Source: Siphonodentalium dalli (Eukaryota; Mollusca; Scaphopoda; Gadilida; Siphonodentaliidae). From it: a stretch of DNA of 64,000 nucleotides. Position numbers and translations under genes: made by a program. The DNA lies in NCBI GenBank assembly GCA_032622095.1, contig CP136061.1, forward strand, positions 216,970,373 through 217,034,372, in the 5' to 3' direction. Below are positions 47,324 through 60,029 of this stretch, piece after piece; the first letter of the stretch is position 1, and each line of letters starts with the position of its first letter. The notes beneath the pieces are model-generated. The model did no database searches and had not been told where the DNA came from. It worked only from the letters and a program-made list of their open reading frames with translations.

Positions 47324-48703
47324 GTAAGTCCCTGGCTACCATCTTGGCATCCACCGTGTATCCAGTTGATATGTTTTATCATAATGAACCAGAATAGCCA
47401 CATATTATGGTTCATCTCAGTTCCGTTTCAAAGTTCTGCCCATTTCCTTTCAATAATATGGCAAGAAACACAAAAGAGGTTCTCCGCAAAATTCCATACT
47501 GCAACTTTAAAATGAATTTGTCATGCCCCATACGGAACTGGGACAAACATAATAGAACGTAGTTGTCAGTTAATTAACTAACACGTACAATAACCAAGTG
47601 AGTCACAATTTACTACCTTGTCGGATAACGCAGAGAATAATGTTCGGGATATATGTAAAAAATTAACTTTTTACAAATTTGGTTGCCATTTTGGAAGCCA
47701 TCTTGAGCAATTTGGTCTATAAACACCGTAGTGTGACACATTTAAGATAGACCAATACAATAAATACCTTTGATACCAATGATAGTTGCATTTTACTTAA
47801 AACAATTGTCCAACCCTGAAAAGTGAATTTTTGTCGAAATTTATGTCAAGTTTGTGAGAGAAAAATCCAATATTTCTGGTGATGTCAGTGGTGACAATAG
47901 AAACAATGATCCATGGTGCATCAGACATGTTAGTATGCAATGTATATAATACAGATTAGCCAATTTTATATATTAACCACAACTTGTAAGCCATTGCAGG
48001 ACACCCTGGGGCAATATTTACCATTTTTCATATTTTCGGCGGCCATTTTGGAAATTTTCTACACCAATTTCATTCCCATTGAAGTAAAACATCCGTCCAA
48101 TAAAATAAAGCACATAGTTGTTGACATTCTATTAACAGCCTGTGTGGTGTGTCGATAAAATGACTATCAAAATCGTCTTGCAAAAAATCGAAAATTTTAC
48201 CCCTCTTTTTCAAATCCTCTTTCTGTATCTATTACGGAACCCTCGTCAATGGCAAATGTCTTAAAATGACGCTATAATATCACGCTTGATGACTGTCTCA
48301 AAATCATTGCCATTTACTAATGATTAATGTGAAGAAAAATGGAAGATATGGTGAAATATTAACTAAATTTCCTATTTTCGTGCAGATGACGTCATTTTTC
48401 GGCGGCCATTTTGAATTTTTTTCGAAATTTTTTGCCGTCATTTTGAAGAAGGACATCATACCAACAAATGGCATATATTTTGTCTGTGTCTTTTGCTAAC
48501 AACCGATCTATTACAACGATTAAATACAGCTGGTCGGAATTAGAGGAAATGGCGGCCATCTTGGATTCAAATGGCTCTAGCACCTAGTAGGGCCACCTTT
48601 ATTTTTCGGAGAATTCCGGATTCTTTATCTGGATACCATAGGGAACAATAAAAATAAGGTTATTTGTAATCATCGGGGGGGGTGCAGGTGGACCTTATTG
48701 GCT

Positions 48704-49794
48704 CCCCGACTAAAAGACATCCACGTTATTGCTCGCGGATATATACATCTAAGATGTAACTAACATGTTGCCAATATTTAAATCCCGTTCAACAAACATT
48801 TATGTAAAAATCGACTTTTGCAAGAAATAATATGTGTGAATATATTTGTTTTCGCCGGGTGCATGACGACTACCTTATATGGTGAGTTCTCATTATACAT
48901 ATAGTCCAGGAGATCGGGAGGTACTGTTGCTCATATTGACGGACAAGCTGCAACCATGTTATTTTTAATGTTTTAGGTATGGTAATGAAGAAAAATTATG
49001 ATAGCAAGAACAAATTTGTAGCCTTCTTTGGTTTTTGCGATTTTTTGGGCATTTTTCTACGTTTTTAGCCCAAATTTTTCAATTTTTTTTCCAATTTGTA
49101 ACCATTTCATTTTAGTATGATTTTGGTGATTAAGTTGAATAGTAATTGTGTTAATAATGTTAAATAACTAATCGTGCTAAAACAAATTGAAGAATTTAAT
49201 TTTTTTTTTAATGTTTTACCATTTAAAATTTTTGTTTTATGCAAAATCGTCCAAATTGCAACCATTTCATCTTAGTATGATTTTAATGGTTAAATTCGCC
49301 ATTAATTATTTTAATAGTGTTAAATAATTTACAACTTGTCTTCTACAATGTTTTTAAATGGATTTAAGAAGGTTTCTACTTGTTTTCTAAGTTGAGGGGG
49401 GTTTAATTCAAATCCAATTAAACATTGTACTGTTCAAAATTAGATCAATTTCTTAAGGCGTATGGTAGATATACGTAACTAGTTTTCAAAACTTATACAT
49501 ATGCCTTTCTATCATGTGCGTTATGTACGCGAGTCGGATTTTACAAATTAAATTATGATGAAAAATCATGAATTTTGGGTGTGATCACATTTGTGGTCAT
49601 AATATTCCCATTAGAGAGCGGATGGACATGGGGCATGCGACACTGTGCAGTATATATGTATATGACAAGCATGACATGAGACATTAGTATCTTTCTACTA
49701 AAGTATCGGTGTTATTTCTTACCCAAATAAATTTTAAAACTGGGTATGTGGGTTAAAGGACCACTGGGAGATAATAGGATGTCCAATGACTCCT
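48704..49794. other. Spacer between the two foldbacks
   Basis: It contains a diverged ~160-bp tandem duplication (AACCATTTCATYTTAGTATG at ~49098 and ~49260). No gene. Confidence 0.6.
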
Positions 49795-49803
49795 ATATTT
49801 CTA

Positions 49804-52800
49804 AGGTGTGTGAAGTTGGTTTGACATTGGACGTTGGACGTTGGACGTTCAACAAAAACGATATAAAATCCGCATATTTGCAGATGAAAATTAGTGTGAA
49901 GTTGGTTTGACATTGGACGTTGGACGTTCAACAAAAACGATGTAAAATCCGCATATTTGCAGATAACAATTACTGTGAAGTTGGTTTGACATTGGACGTT
50001 CAACAACAACGATCTTAAAACCCCTTATTTGCAGCTGAATCGAATCGCACATATATAGGCACAGGTCGAACCGCTTTGTTTCGGTCCAAGCGGTATTGCG
50101 TGGGAATAATCTATGCTCCATAGGATTTCCCTACCGAAATTTCAAGGTTATTGATCCACTGGTTTTGCCTCTACCCTCTGCACTCACGGCGAACTTTAGA
50201 CAGAATTTTCTAAGTCGAACGTCCATTTGTTTACCTTTCGAAAGACATTCAAACAGACATTCAAATATATGTTTCTGGCCCAATTATAGGGCACGTTTCG
50301 GGTGCCATGGGCGTACCCGGATGTGTAACGAATGAAAATCATCGGCATATCATAATGCTTGCAGTTTGTGAGATAATGGGGGTGATCAAATATTTGGGAA
50401 TATCGCTGTGAAGTTGGACGGACGTTGGACGTTCGTGGACATTCGCGACACGGTCTGTTTCAATGAAATACCATAGACTCGCATTTGTTGATATGACTAA
50501 CAGCTGCCTTGTGCCCACACAACTCTTATTTAAAAAAATCACCCTCCTTGCAAACATATTTCCATGCATATAATCAAATTGTTGAATGTCCACGAACGTC
50601 CAACGTCCGTCTAACTTCACAGCACAATTTCCACACCAAAAAAACGCAGTTTCCAGTTTGCACAAGGAGACTTCTCTAGACCTAATTCGCGCTCTCCAGT
50701 TCACAAATTTTAAACTTTTATTTGTTTACATAATTTTCCGAATGTTCCTTTCCCCTTTGAAAAACATTCAAACTGAAATTCAAATGTGTACACAGGTAGA
50801 ACCGCTCTGTTTCGGTCCAAGCGGTATTGCGTGGGAATAATCTATGCTCCATATGATTTCCCTACTGAAATTTCAAGGTTATTGATCCACTGGTTTTGCC
50901 TCTACCCTCTGCACTCACGGCGAACTATAGACAGAATTTTCTAAGTCGAACGTCCATTTGTTTACCTTTCGAAAGACATTCAAACATACATTCAAATATA
51001 TGCTTCTGGCCCAATTATAGGGCCAGTTTCGTGTGCCATGGGCGTACCCGGATGTGTAACGAATGAAAATCATCGGCATATCATAATGCTTGCAGTTTGT
51101 GAGATAATGGGGGTGATCAAATATTTGGGAATATCGCTGTGAAGTTGGACGGACGTTGGACGTTCGTGGACATTCGCGACACGGTCTGTTTTCAATGAAA
51201 TACCATAGACTCGCATTTGTTGATATGACTAACAGCTGCCTTGTGCCCACACAACTCTTATTTAAAAAAATCACCCTCCTTGCAAACATATTTCCATGCA
51301 AATAATCAAATTGTTGAATGTCCACGAACGTCCAACGTCCGTCTAACTTCACAGCACAATTTCCACAAAAAAAAAAAAAACGCAGTTTCCAGTTTGCACA
51401 AGGAGACTTCTCTAGACCTAATTCGCGCTCTCCAGTTCACAAATTTTAAACTTTTATTTTTTTACATAATTTTCCGAATGTTCCTTTCCCCTTTGAAAAA
51501 CATTCAAACTGAAATTCAAATGTGTACACAGGTAGAACCGCTCTGTTTCGGTCCAAGCGGTATTGCGTGGGAATAATCTATGCTCCATAGGATTTCCCTA
51601 CCGAAATTTCAAGGTTATTGATCCACTGGTTTTGCCTCTACCCTCTGCACTCACGGCGAACTTTAGACAGAATTTTCTAAGTCGAACGTCCATTTGTTTA
51701 CCTTTCGAAAGACATTCAAACATACATTCAAATATATGCTTCTGGCCCAATTATAGGACAGTTTCGGGTGCCATGGGCGTACCCGGATGTGTAACGAATG
51801 AAAATCATCGGCATATCATAATGCTTGCAGTTTGTGAGATAATGGGGGTGATCAAATATTTGGGAATATCGCTGTGAAGTTGGACGGACGTTGGACGTTC
51901 GTGGACATTCGCGACACGGTCTGTTTTCAATGAAATACCATAGACTCGCATTTGTTGATATGACTAACAGCTGCCTTGTGCCCACACAACTCTTATTTAA
52001 AAAAATCACCCTCCTTCCAAACATATTTCCATGCAAATAATCAAATTGTTGAATGTCCACGAACGTCCAACGTCCGTCTAACTTCACAGCACAATTTCCA
52101 CCAAAAAAAAACGCAGTTTCCAGTTTGCACCAGGAGACTTCTCTTGACCTAATTCGCGCTCTCAAACAGACAAATTTAAAAAAAAAAATTAAGATAATTT
52201 TCCGAATGTTTTTTACTTTGAAAAACATTGGACGTTGGACGTTCAACACTGTGGATCTAAAATGGGGTTACCGGCAGGTGACTCGAATCGCACATATATA
52301 GGCACAGGTAGAACCGCTTTGTTTCGGTCCAAGCGGTATTGCGTGGGAATAATCTATGCTCCATAGGATTTCCCTACCGAAATTTCAAGGTTATTGATCC
52401 ACTGGTTTTGTCTCTACCCTCTGCACTCACGGCGAACTTTAGACAGAATTTTCTAAGTCGAACGTCCATTTGTTTACCTTTCGAAAGACATTCAAACAGA
52501 CATTCAAATATATGCTTCTGGCCCAATTATAGGGCCCGTTTCGGGTGCCATGGGCGTACCCGGATGTGTAACGAATGAAAATCATCGGCATATCATAATG
52601 CTTGCAGTTTGTGAGATAATGGGGGTGATCAAATATTTGGGAATATCGCTGTGAAGTTGGACGGACGTTGGACGTTCGTGGACATTCGCGACACGGTCTG
52701 TTTTCAATGAAATACCATAGACTCGCATTTGTTGATATGACTAACAGCTGCCTTGTGCCCACACAACTCTTATTTAAACAAATCACCCTCCTTGCAAACA

Positions 52801-52825
52801 TATTTCCATGCAAATAATCAAATTG
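49804..52825 (+). repeat. Left arm of giant foldback 2
   Basis: ATTCGCGACACGGTCTG marks each unit, at about 50441, 51172, 51907 and 52684 (spacings 731, 735 and 777). The arm stops mid-unit at AAATAATCAAATTG. Confidence 0.92.
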
Positions 52826-55800
52826 TCTAAAGTTCGCCGTGAGTGCAGAGGGTAGAGGCAAAACCAGTGGATCAATAACCTTGAAATTTCAGTAGGGAAA
52901 TCCTATGGAGCATAGATTATTCCCACGCAATACCGCTTGGACTGAAACAGAGCGGTTCTACCTGTGTACACATTTGAATTTCAGTTTGAATGTTTTTCAA
53001 AGGGGAAAGGAACATTCGGAAAATTATGTAAAAAAATAAAAGTTTATAATTTAACTGGAGAGCGCGAATTAGGTCTAGAGAAGTCTCCTTGTGCAAACTG
53101 GAAACTGCGTTTTTTTTTTTGTGGAAATTGTGCTGTGAAGTTAGACGGACGTTGGACGTTCGTGGACATTCAACAATTTGATTATTTGCATGGAAATATG
53201 TTTGCAAGGAGGGTGATTTTTTTTAAATAAGAGTTGTGTGGGCACAAGGCAGCTGTTAGTCATATGAACAAATGCGAGTCTATGGTATTTCATTGAAAAC
53301 AGACCGTGTCGCGAATGTCCACGAACGTCCAACGTCCGTCCAACTTCACAGCGATATTCCCAAATATTTGATCACCCCCATTATCTCACAAACTGCAAGC
53401 ATTATGATATGCCGATGATTTTCATTCGTTACACATCCGCGTACGCCCATGGCACCCGAAACGGGCCCTATAATTGGGCCAGAAGCATATATTTGAATGT
53501 CTGTTTGAATGTCTTTCGAAAGGTAAACAAATGGACGTTCGACTTAGAAAATTCTGTCTAAAGTTCGCCGTGAGTGCAGAGGGTAGAGGCAAAACCAGTG
53601 GATAAATAACCTTGAAATTTCGGTAGGGAAATCCTATGGAGCATAGATTATTCCCACGCAATACCGCTTGGACCGACACAAAGCGGTTCTACCTGTGCCT
53701 ATATATGTGCGATTCGAGTCACCTGCCGGTAACCCCTTTTTAGATCCACAGTGTTGAACGCCCAACGTCCAATGTTTTTCAAAGTAAAAAACATTCGGAA
53801 AATTCTCTTAAATTTTTTTTTTAATTTGTCTGTTTGAGAGCGCGAATTAGGTCAAGAGAAGTCTCCTGGTGCAAACTGGAAACTGCGTTTTTTTTTGTTT
53901 TTGGAAATTGTGCTGTGAAGTTAGACGGACGTTGGACGTTCGTGGACATTCAACACTTTGATTATTTGCATGGAAATATGTTTGCAAGGAGGGTGATTTG
54001 TTTAAATAAGAGTTGTGTGGGCACAAGGCAGCTGTTAGTCATATCAACAAATGCGAGTCTATGGTATTTCATTGAAAACAGACCGTGTCGCGAATGTCCA
54101 CGAACGTCCAACGTCCGTCCAACTTCACAGCGATATTCCCAAATATTTGATCACCCCCATTATCTCACAAACTGCAAGCATTATGATATGCCGATGATTT
54201 TCATTCGTTACACATCCGGGTACGCCCATGGCACCCGAAACGGGCCCTATAATTGGGCCAGAAGCATATATTTGAATGTCTGTTTGAATGTCTTTCGAAA
54301 GGTAAACAAATGGACGTTCGACTTAGAAAATTCTGTCTAAAGTTCGCCGTGAGTGCAGAGGGTAGAGACAAAACCAGTGGATCAATAACCTTGAAATTTC
54401 GGTAGGGAAATCCTATGGAGCATAGATTATTCCCACGCAATACCGCTTGGACCGAAACAAAGCGGTTCTACCTGTGCCTATATATGTGCGATTCGAGTCA
54501 CCTGCCGGTAACCCCATTTTAGATCCACTGTGTTGAACGTCCAACGTCCAATGTTTTTCAAAGTAAAAAACATTCGGAAAATTATCTTAATTTTTTTTTT
54601 TTTTAAATTTGTCTGTTTGAGAGCGCGAATTAGGTCAAGAGAAGTCTCCTGGTGCAAACTGGAAACTGCGTTTTTTTTGTTTTGGAAATTGTGCTGTGAA
54701 GTTAGACGGACGTTGGACGTTCGTGGACATTCAACAATTTGATTATTTGCATGGAAATATGTTTGCAAGGAGGGTGATTTTTTTAAATAAGAGTTGTGTG
54801 GGCACAAGGCAGCTGTTAGTCATATCAACAAATGCGAGTCTATGGTATTTCATTGAAAACAGACCGTGTCGCGAATGTCCACGAACGTCCAACGTCCGTC
54901 CAACTTCACAGCGATATTCCCAAATATTTGATCACCCCCATTATCTCACAAACTGCAAGCATTATGATATGCCGATGATTTTCATTCGTTACACATCCGG
55001 GTACGCCCATGGCACCCGAAACGGGCCCTATAATTGGGCCAGAAGCATATATTTGAATGTCTGTTTGAATGTCTTTCGAAAGGTAAACAAATGGACGTTC
55101 GACTTAGAAAATTCTGTCTAAAGTTCGCCGTGAGTGCAGAGGGTAGAGACAAAACCAGTGGATCAATAACCTTGAAATTTCGGTATGGAAATCCTATGGA
55201 GCATAGATTATTCCCACGCAATACCGCTTGGACCGAAACAAAGCGGTTCTACCTGTGCCTATATATGTGCGATTCGAGTCACCTGCCGGTAACCCCATTT
55301 TAGATCCACAGTGTTGAACGTCCAACGTCCAATGTTTTTCAAAGTAAAAAACATTCGGAAAATTATCTTAATTTTTTTTTTTAATTTGTCTGTTTGAGAG
55401 CGCGAATTAGGTCAAGAGAAGTCTCCTGGTGCAAACTGGAAACTGCGTTTTTTTTTTGTGGAAATTATGCTGTGAAGTTAGACGGACGTTGGACGTTCGT
55501 GGACATTCAACAATTTGATTATTTGCATGGAAATATGTTTGCAAGGAGGGTGATTTTTTTAAATAAGAGTTGTGTGGGCACAAGGCAGCTGTTAGTCATA
55601 TCAACAAATGCGAGTCTATGGTATTTCATTGAAAACAGACCGTGTCGCGAATGTCCACGAACGTCCAACGTCCGTCCAACTTCACAGCGATATTCCCAAA
55701 TATTTGATCACCCCCATTATCTCACAAACTGCAAGCATTATGATATGCCGATGATTTTCATTCGTTACACATCCGAGTACGCCCATGGCACCCGAAACTG

Positions 55801-57015
55801 GTCCTATAATTGGGCCAGAAGCATATATTTGAATGTCTGTTTGAATGTCTTTCGAAAGGTAAACAAATGGACGTTCGACTTAGAAATTTCTGTCTAAAGT
55901 TCGCCGTGAGTGCAGAGGGTAGAGACAAAACCAGTGGATCAATAACCTTGAAATTTCGGTAGGGAAATCATATGGAGCATAGATTATTCCCACGCAATAC
56001 CGCTTGGACCGAAACAGAACGGTTCTACCTGTGTACACATTTGAATTTCAGTTTGAATGTTTTTCAAAGGGGAAAGGAACATTCGGAAAATTATGTAAAA
56101 AAATAAAAGTTTAAAATTTGTGAACTGGAGAGCGCGAATTACGTCTAGAGAAGTCTCCTTGTGCAAACTGGAAACTGCGTTTTTTTTTTTGTGGAAATTG
56201 TGCTGTGAAGTTAGACGGACGTTGGACGTTCGTGGACATTCAACAATTTGATTATTTGCATGGAAATATGTTTGCAAGGAGGGTGATTTTTTTAAATAAG
56301 AGTTGTGTGGGCACAAGGCAGCTGTTAGTCATATCAACAAATGCGAGTCTATGGTATTTCATTGAAAACAGACCGTGTCGCGAATGTCCACGAACGTCCA
56401 ACGTCCGTCCAACTTCACAGCGATATTCCCAAATATTTGATCACCCCCATTATCTCACAAACTGCAAGCATTATGATATGCCGATGATTTTCATTCGTTA
56501 CACATCCGGGTACGCCCATGGCACCCGAAACGTGCCCTATAATTGGGCCAGAAACATATATTTGAATGTCTGTTTGAATGTCTTTCGAAAGGTAAACAAA
56601 TGGACGTTCGACTTAGAAAATTATGTCTAAAGTTCGCCGTGAGTGCAGAGGGTAGAGGCAAAACCAGTGGATCAATAACCTTGAAATTTCGGTAGGGAAA
56701 TCCTATGGAGCATAGATTATTCCCACGCAATACCGCTTGGACCGAAACAAAGCGGTTCTACCTGTGCCTATATATGTGCGATTCGATTCAGCTGCAAATA
56801 AGCGGTTTTAAGATCGTTGTTGTTGAACGTCCAATGTCAAACCAACTTCACAGTAATTTTTATCTGCAAATATGCGGATTTTATATCGTTTTTGTTGAAC
56901 GTCCAATGTCAAACCAACTTCACACTAATTTTCATCTGCAAATATGCGGATTTTATATCGTTTTTGTTGAACGTCCAACGTCCAACGTCCAATGTCAAAC
57001 CAACTTCACACACCT
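52826..57015 (-). repeat. Right arm of giant foldback 2
   Basis: The same units occur in reverse, with the inverse marker at about 53309, 54088, 54869, 55645 and 56378 (spacings 779, 781, 776 and 733). The arm is ~1.17 kb longer than the left arm and starts mid-unit at TCTAAAGTTCGCC. Confidence 0.92.
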
Positions 57016-57024
57016 ATATTTCTA

Positions 57025-59420
57025 TCGTATCACAGTAAAGCTGTTTTTGTAAAATTGGCGCGGTTTATACGATCAAAGTTCGATTTTCTTTACAATATGT
57101 TACAAGCAACTAATTATATAGAGTTACGCTTCTTGAAGTTGTGTCTCGAGTCAGCATAACAAAAACATCTGGCTGCTGATTGGTTGATTATCATTGAGGG
57201 AAATATGGAAGGGGTCTGGATATTTTTATGCTGCTGATTTATGTGCAGTAAATGGGGTAATTGTAGAAATGCAAGATTATCGTTTGAAAAAAAATACCGA
57301 AAAGGGCGCGTTTGTTGTCACATATATACTGGTGCAACGGATGACGTTCTAAGAAAAAATTGACCACTTGAAGTTCAAATAGGCTTAACCCATGGCCGGA
57401 GGGACTTTTAGTTAACACTGTCATCTATGGAAAATAATTAGGTGTTTGTAACCTATAGATATGAAGCTTCGGTACATTAATTATTATTCATATATTACTA
57501 TATTTAAATCAGATGTATGCATACAGTCGGCGTCGAAACAAAAACACGAATGTACCGATTATTCGTGACATTCAAGTTAAATGTTCAATAATAGAAAATT
57601 ATACTGTGACTGCTTCATGTTTTTCGTCAATTAAGCTACAAATTCACCACTGCTATCATGGATTTTCGTAATCTACATATATTTTACTACAAAAATAGAC
57701 TGGATAGCACTTGTCCGTCAAAATGAGCAACATTTGTTATTTCTTGGGGTCGATCTCCTGGACTAATACAGCTATACGGTCCAATCACCGTGAGTCATAA
57801 TCTACCTTTCCTTGATTTGTAATCTTACCAGCCGTTTGCGGGATAAAGGGTATCGCAAGTCGGCACACGTTACATAGACGAACTCAAACGTCTCATCTCA
57901 TAATGCATTGTGTGTGAATAAAATGGGAACGCTCATACTAACGAAATTAGCGTATAGCGATTTATATCACTTATTGTGGTCATAAATCGTCCGCATCTTG
58001 TTGTGTGTATATATATTTGTCTCAATTTTGTGACACGGTGTTGGGGTTTCATTCAGACTGACACCGGTATCTTACCATTGCTAATTCTATACAACACCTG
58101 CATGCAGTCAGCATGGGCTTATCTAAGCCAAACTGCCAGAGATGGTAGGGGTGCTGGGGACTGCTTGGAAGTGCGAGAGGATTGTCCTATATGTATGATC
58201 CACAATAAGTTTTATGCAAACTAATTTATACCTGATTTAATAGAGTATATATGAAGCTCCGAAGTGTTGTGTGGCCTATAATGTGACTGTGTGGCACCGG
58301 GGACCATATGGAAATAAATGGGCCTCGGCATGCATGCTTAAGATATCCCCGATGGCATTCAATCACATGACAGTGCACCCAACTGATTTTCTATATTCTG
58401 CGCTCTTACTTTTACACACCACAGCTTAAACAAGAAAACCATAGTCAGAAATGGTAACCGCCACCAAGATTATAGTATTACATATAAATAGAAATTATAA
58501 AAAATACATAAAATATTTTGATAACAATTGCGTTTAAACAAGTAATCCTTCAAATTATTACTAACAAAGCAAGTAAACGACTGTGGGGTCACTCAACAGA
58601 TTATAAAGACTTGGACTTAGTATACTGTAAATACTAAAATTTAAATGAAATAATTAAAAGATAAAATTTAGCAAGTAGTAAAAGTTAATTTTCTCATTTA
58701 AATTGTTTTTTTTTGGTTAAATAAAACAATAATTTAAATGTAACATTTGGTTTTTTTTAAATGATTGACCGTGGCTCTTCCAATAATTGCGCGACTGACC
58801 TGGTCAATTGTTCTTAAGAAGTTGTTTTGAGAATTACTATGGAGGGAAATAGTTATGGCTGTGGCTTCGCAAGTAATTAACTTGGTGACGTGATGTTAAC
58901 ACATCTGAACTCCAGTAAACCAAGGACGCTCCATACCAAATATAAGGTAAATTAATAATTCTTAAGAAGTTGTTTTAAGATTTACTATGGAGGGAAAGAA
59001 TTGTGGTGCTGGCTTCGCAACTATTTGACCTCATTGTAACAAAATAACAAATATAAATTTTAGTCACTCAGGCAATAGATGTATCTATTCTGTATATTAA
59101 GTTATTGGGTCTTACGTGTCTTGAGATGTCTAAATAGTTTTCGATGGACAGATCGCACAAGGGACCCACGCCAATCTTCTGTTGGGATTCCAATTGTTGG
59201 CTTATTAAATATGCACATATGCTTAAGATACAGTCGCGCGCGAAGCACGCTCCCGTAAATCGGGTTTTGGATCCCAGTTTATGAAAATATCATTGAAATA
59301 ATCGGTTTCCCCCAATAAACATCCATATATTCAATATACATGTTTTGGAGCAGAATTAGGCAGTCCATACTGGACGCCATCATGGAATTTATTTTGTTTT
59401 GTTTTAATTTTCACACATAT
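57025..59420. other. Mostly unassigned; one inverted core-repeat block
   Basis: 58785-59060 is the inverted relative of the 26.2-kb core repeats (TTCTTAAGAAGTTGTTTTGA, ACCAAATATAAGG). An 82-codon frame at 57976-58224 ends with CPIC-like residues but has no domain. Elsewhere nothing supported. Confidence 0.5.
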
Positions 59421-59474
59421 TTATTAGTTATGTGGATGGAGTTCTCATTAAACCTCACATCCTTATATTGGTTA

Positions 59475-59603
59475 CAGTAATGCCCAAAGTAATTGACCAC
59501 TTAACCACATCAGACTTATTGGTAATTTTTCAGGATTTCAAATCCTGAAAAATTACAAATAATTCTGCTCTGGTTAAGTGGTCAATTACTTTGAACATTA
59601 CTG
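59475..59603. mobile_element. Tc1/mariner-type MITE, copy 1
   Basis: TA-CAGTAATGCCCAAAGTAAT ... ATTACTTTGAACATTACTG-TA: 129 bp that is almost entirely palindrome. The TA target and CAGT...ACTG ends fit Tc1/mariner-derived MITEs. Confidence 0.85.
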
Positions 59604-59649
59604 TATGAGGATTGAGTTATCATTAAACCTCAAATCCTTATAGTGGTTA

Positions 59650-59778
59650 CAGTAATGCCCAAAATAATTGACCACATAACCACAGCATAATTATGGGTAA
59701 TTTTTCAGGATTTAAAATCATGAAAAAATACCCATAATTTTGCTGTGGTTAAGTGATCAATTACTTTGGACATTACTG
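59650..59778. mobile_element. Tc1/mariner-type MITE, copy 2
   Basis: The same 129-bp palindromic element with TA on both sides, exactly 175 bp after copy 1. The flanking ATTAAACCTCAMATCCTTAT is duplicated too, so a segmental tandem duplication is likelier than two insertions. Confidence 0.85.
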
Positions 59779-60029
59779 TATGTAGATGGAGTTAAACCTC
59801 ACAACAGTGTGTTGGGGATTTGGACCTTGACTTGGGACCTTTGGTTTTTAACGCAACAAATGCGCGTACACCATATACACAAATTTCTTATGTAACCAGA
59901 GTTTTTCTTGGATAAGATGAGTTTGAAGCCTGCTAACATTTCAAAATGTTGTCAGTTTTGTATTCTCTGCAGCGGAACTCGACGCATTGAAGCAAAAGTT
60001 ACAAGAGATAAAATGTGTACGTAACGAGA

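Larger units (their letters stand above)
43451..48703. mobile_element. Giant foldback element 1 (5.25 kb)
   Basis: AGCCAATAAGGTCCACCTGC at 43451 is mirrored at 48684-48703. The outer 1,380 bp on each side (43451-44830 and 47324-48703) are near-identical inverted arms. Inside them lie degenerate ~50-57-bp minisatellites (44831-46305 and 46438-47323), also inverted. Arm identity continues to about 45245/46910, then drops. The centre (46323-46420) is a ~98-bp loop closed by TGGGTGGCTATCGCTTT and its inverse. No transposase, and no convincing target duplication. The host of the structure could be a Mutator-like or foldback transposon. Confidence 0.9.
49804..57015. mobile_element. Giant foldback element 2 (7.2 kb) with 9-bp TSD
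   Basis: Termini AGGTGTGTGAAGTTGG and its reverse complement are flanked by ATATTTCTA on both sides (49795-49803 and 57016-57024). Terminal identity runs over 100 bp without a mismatch that I can see. Each end has three short (79-89 bp) modules with GTTGGAC repeats. Inside are direct repeats of ~731-735-bp and ~776-781-bp units, pointing inward from both ends and meeting at 52824-52826. The 9-bp duplication and repeat-built arms match foldback elements of Mutator affinity. No transposase encoded. Confidence 0.92.

Noticed and set aside
43998-48158. Identical 72-codon frames at 43998-44216 (-) and 47940-48158 (+)
   Set aside because: Their identity is explained by the inverted arms of foldback 1; no domain or signal of coding selection is visible.
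43451-48703. A clear target duplication for foldback 1
   Set aside because: CTCTCGGAC on the left and CTCCCCGAC on the right are similar but differ at two of nine bases, and the left copy is offset from the end. I do not count it as a duplication.
57976-58224. Frame ending with a CPIC motif as a RING finger
   Set aside because: Only one Cys pair is present, and a stop follows soon after; a RING needs eight ligands.
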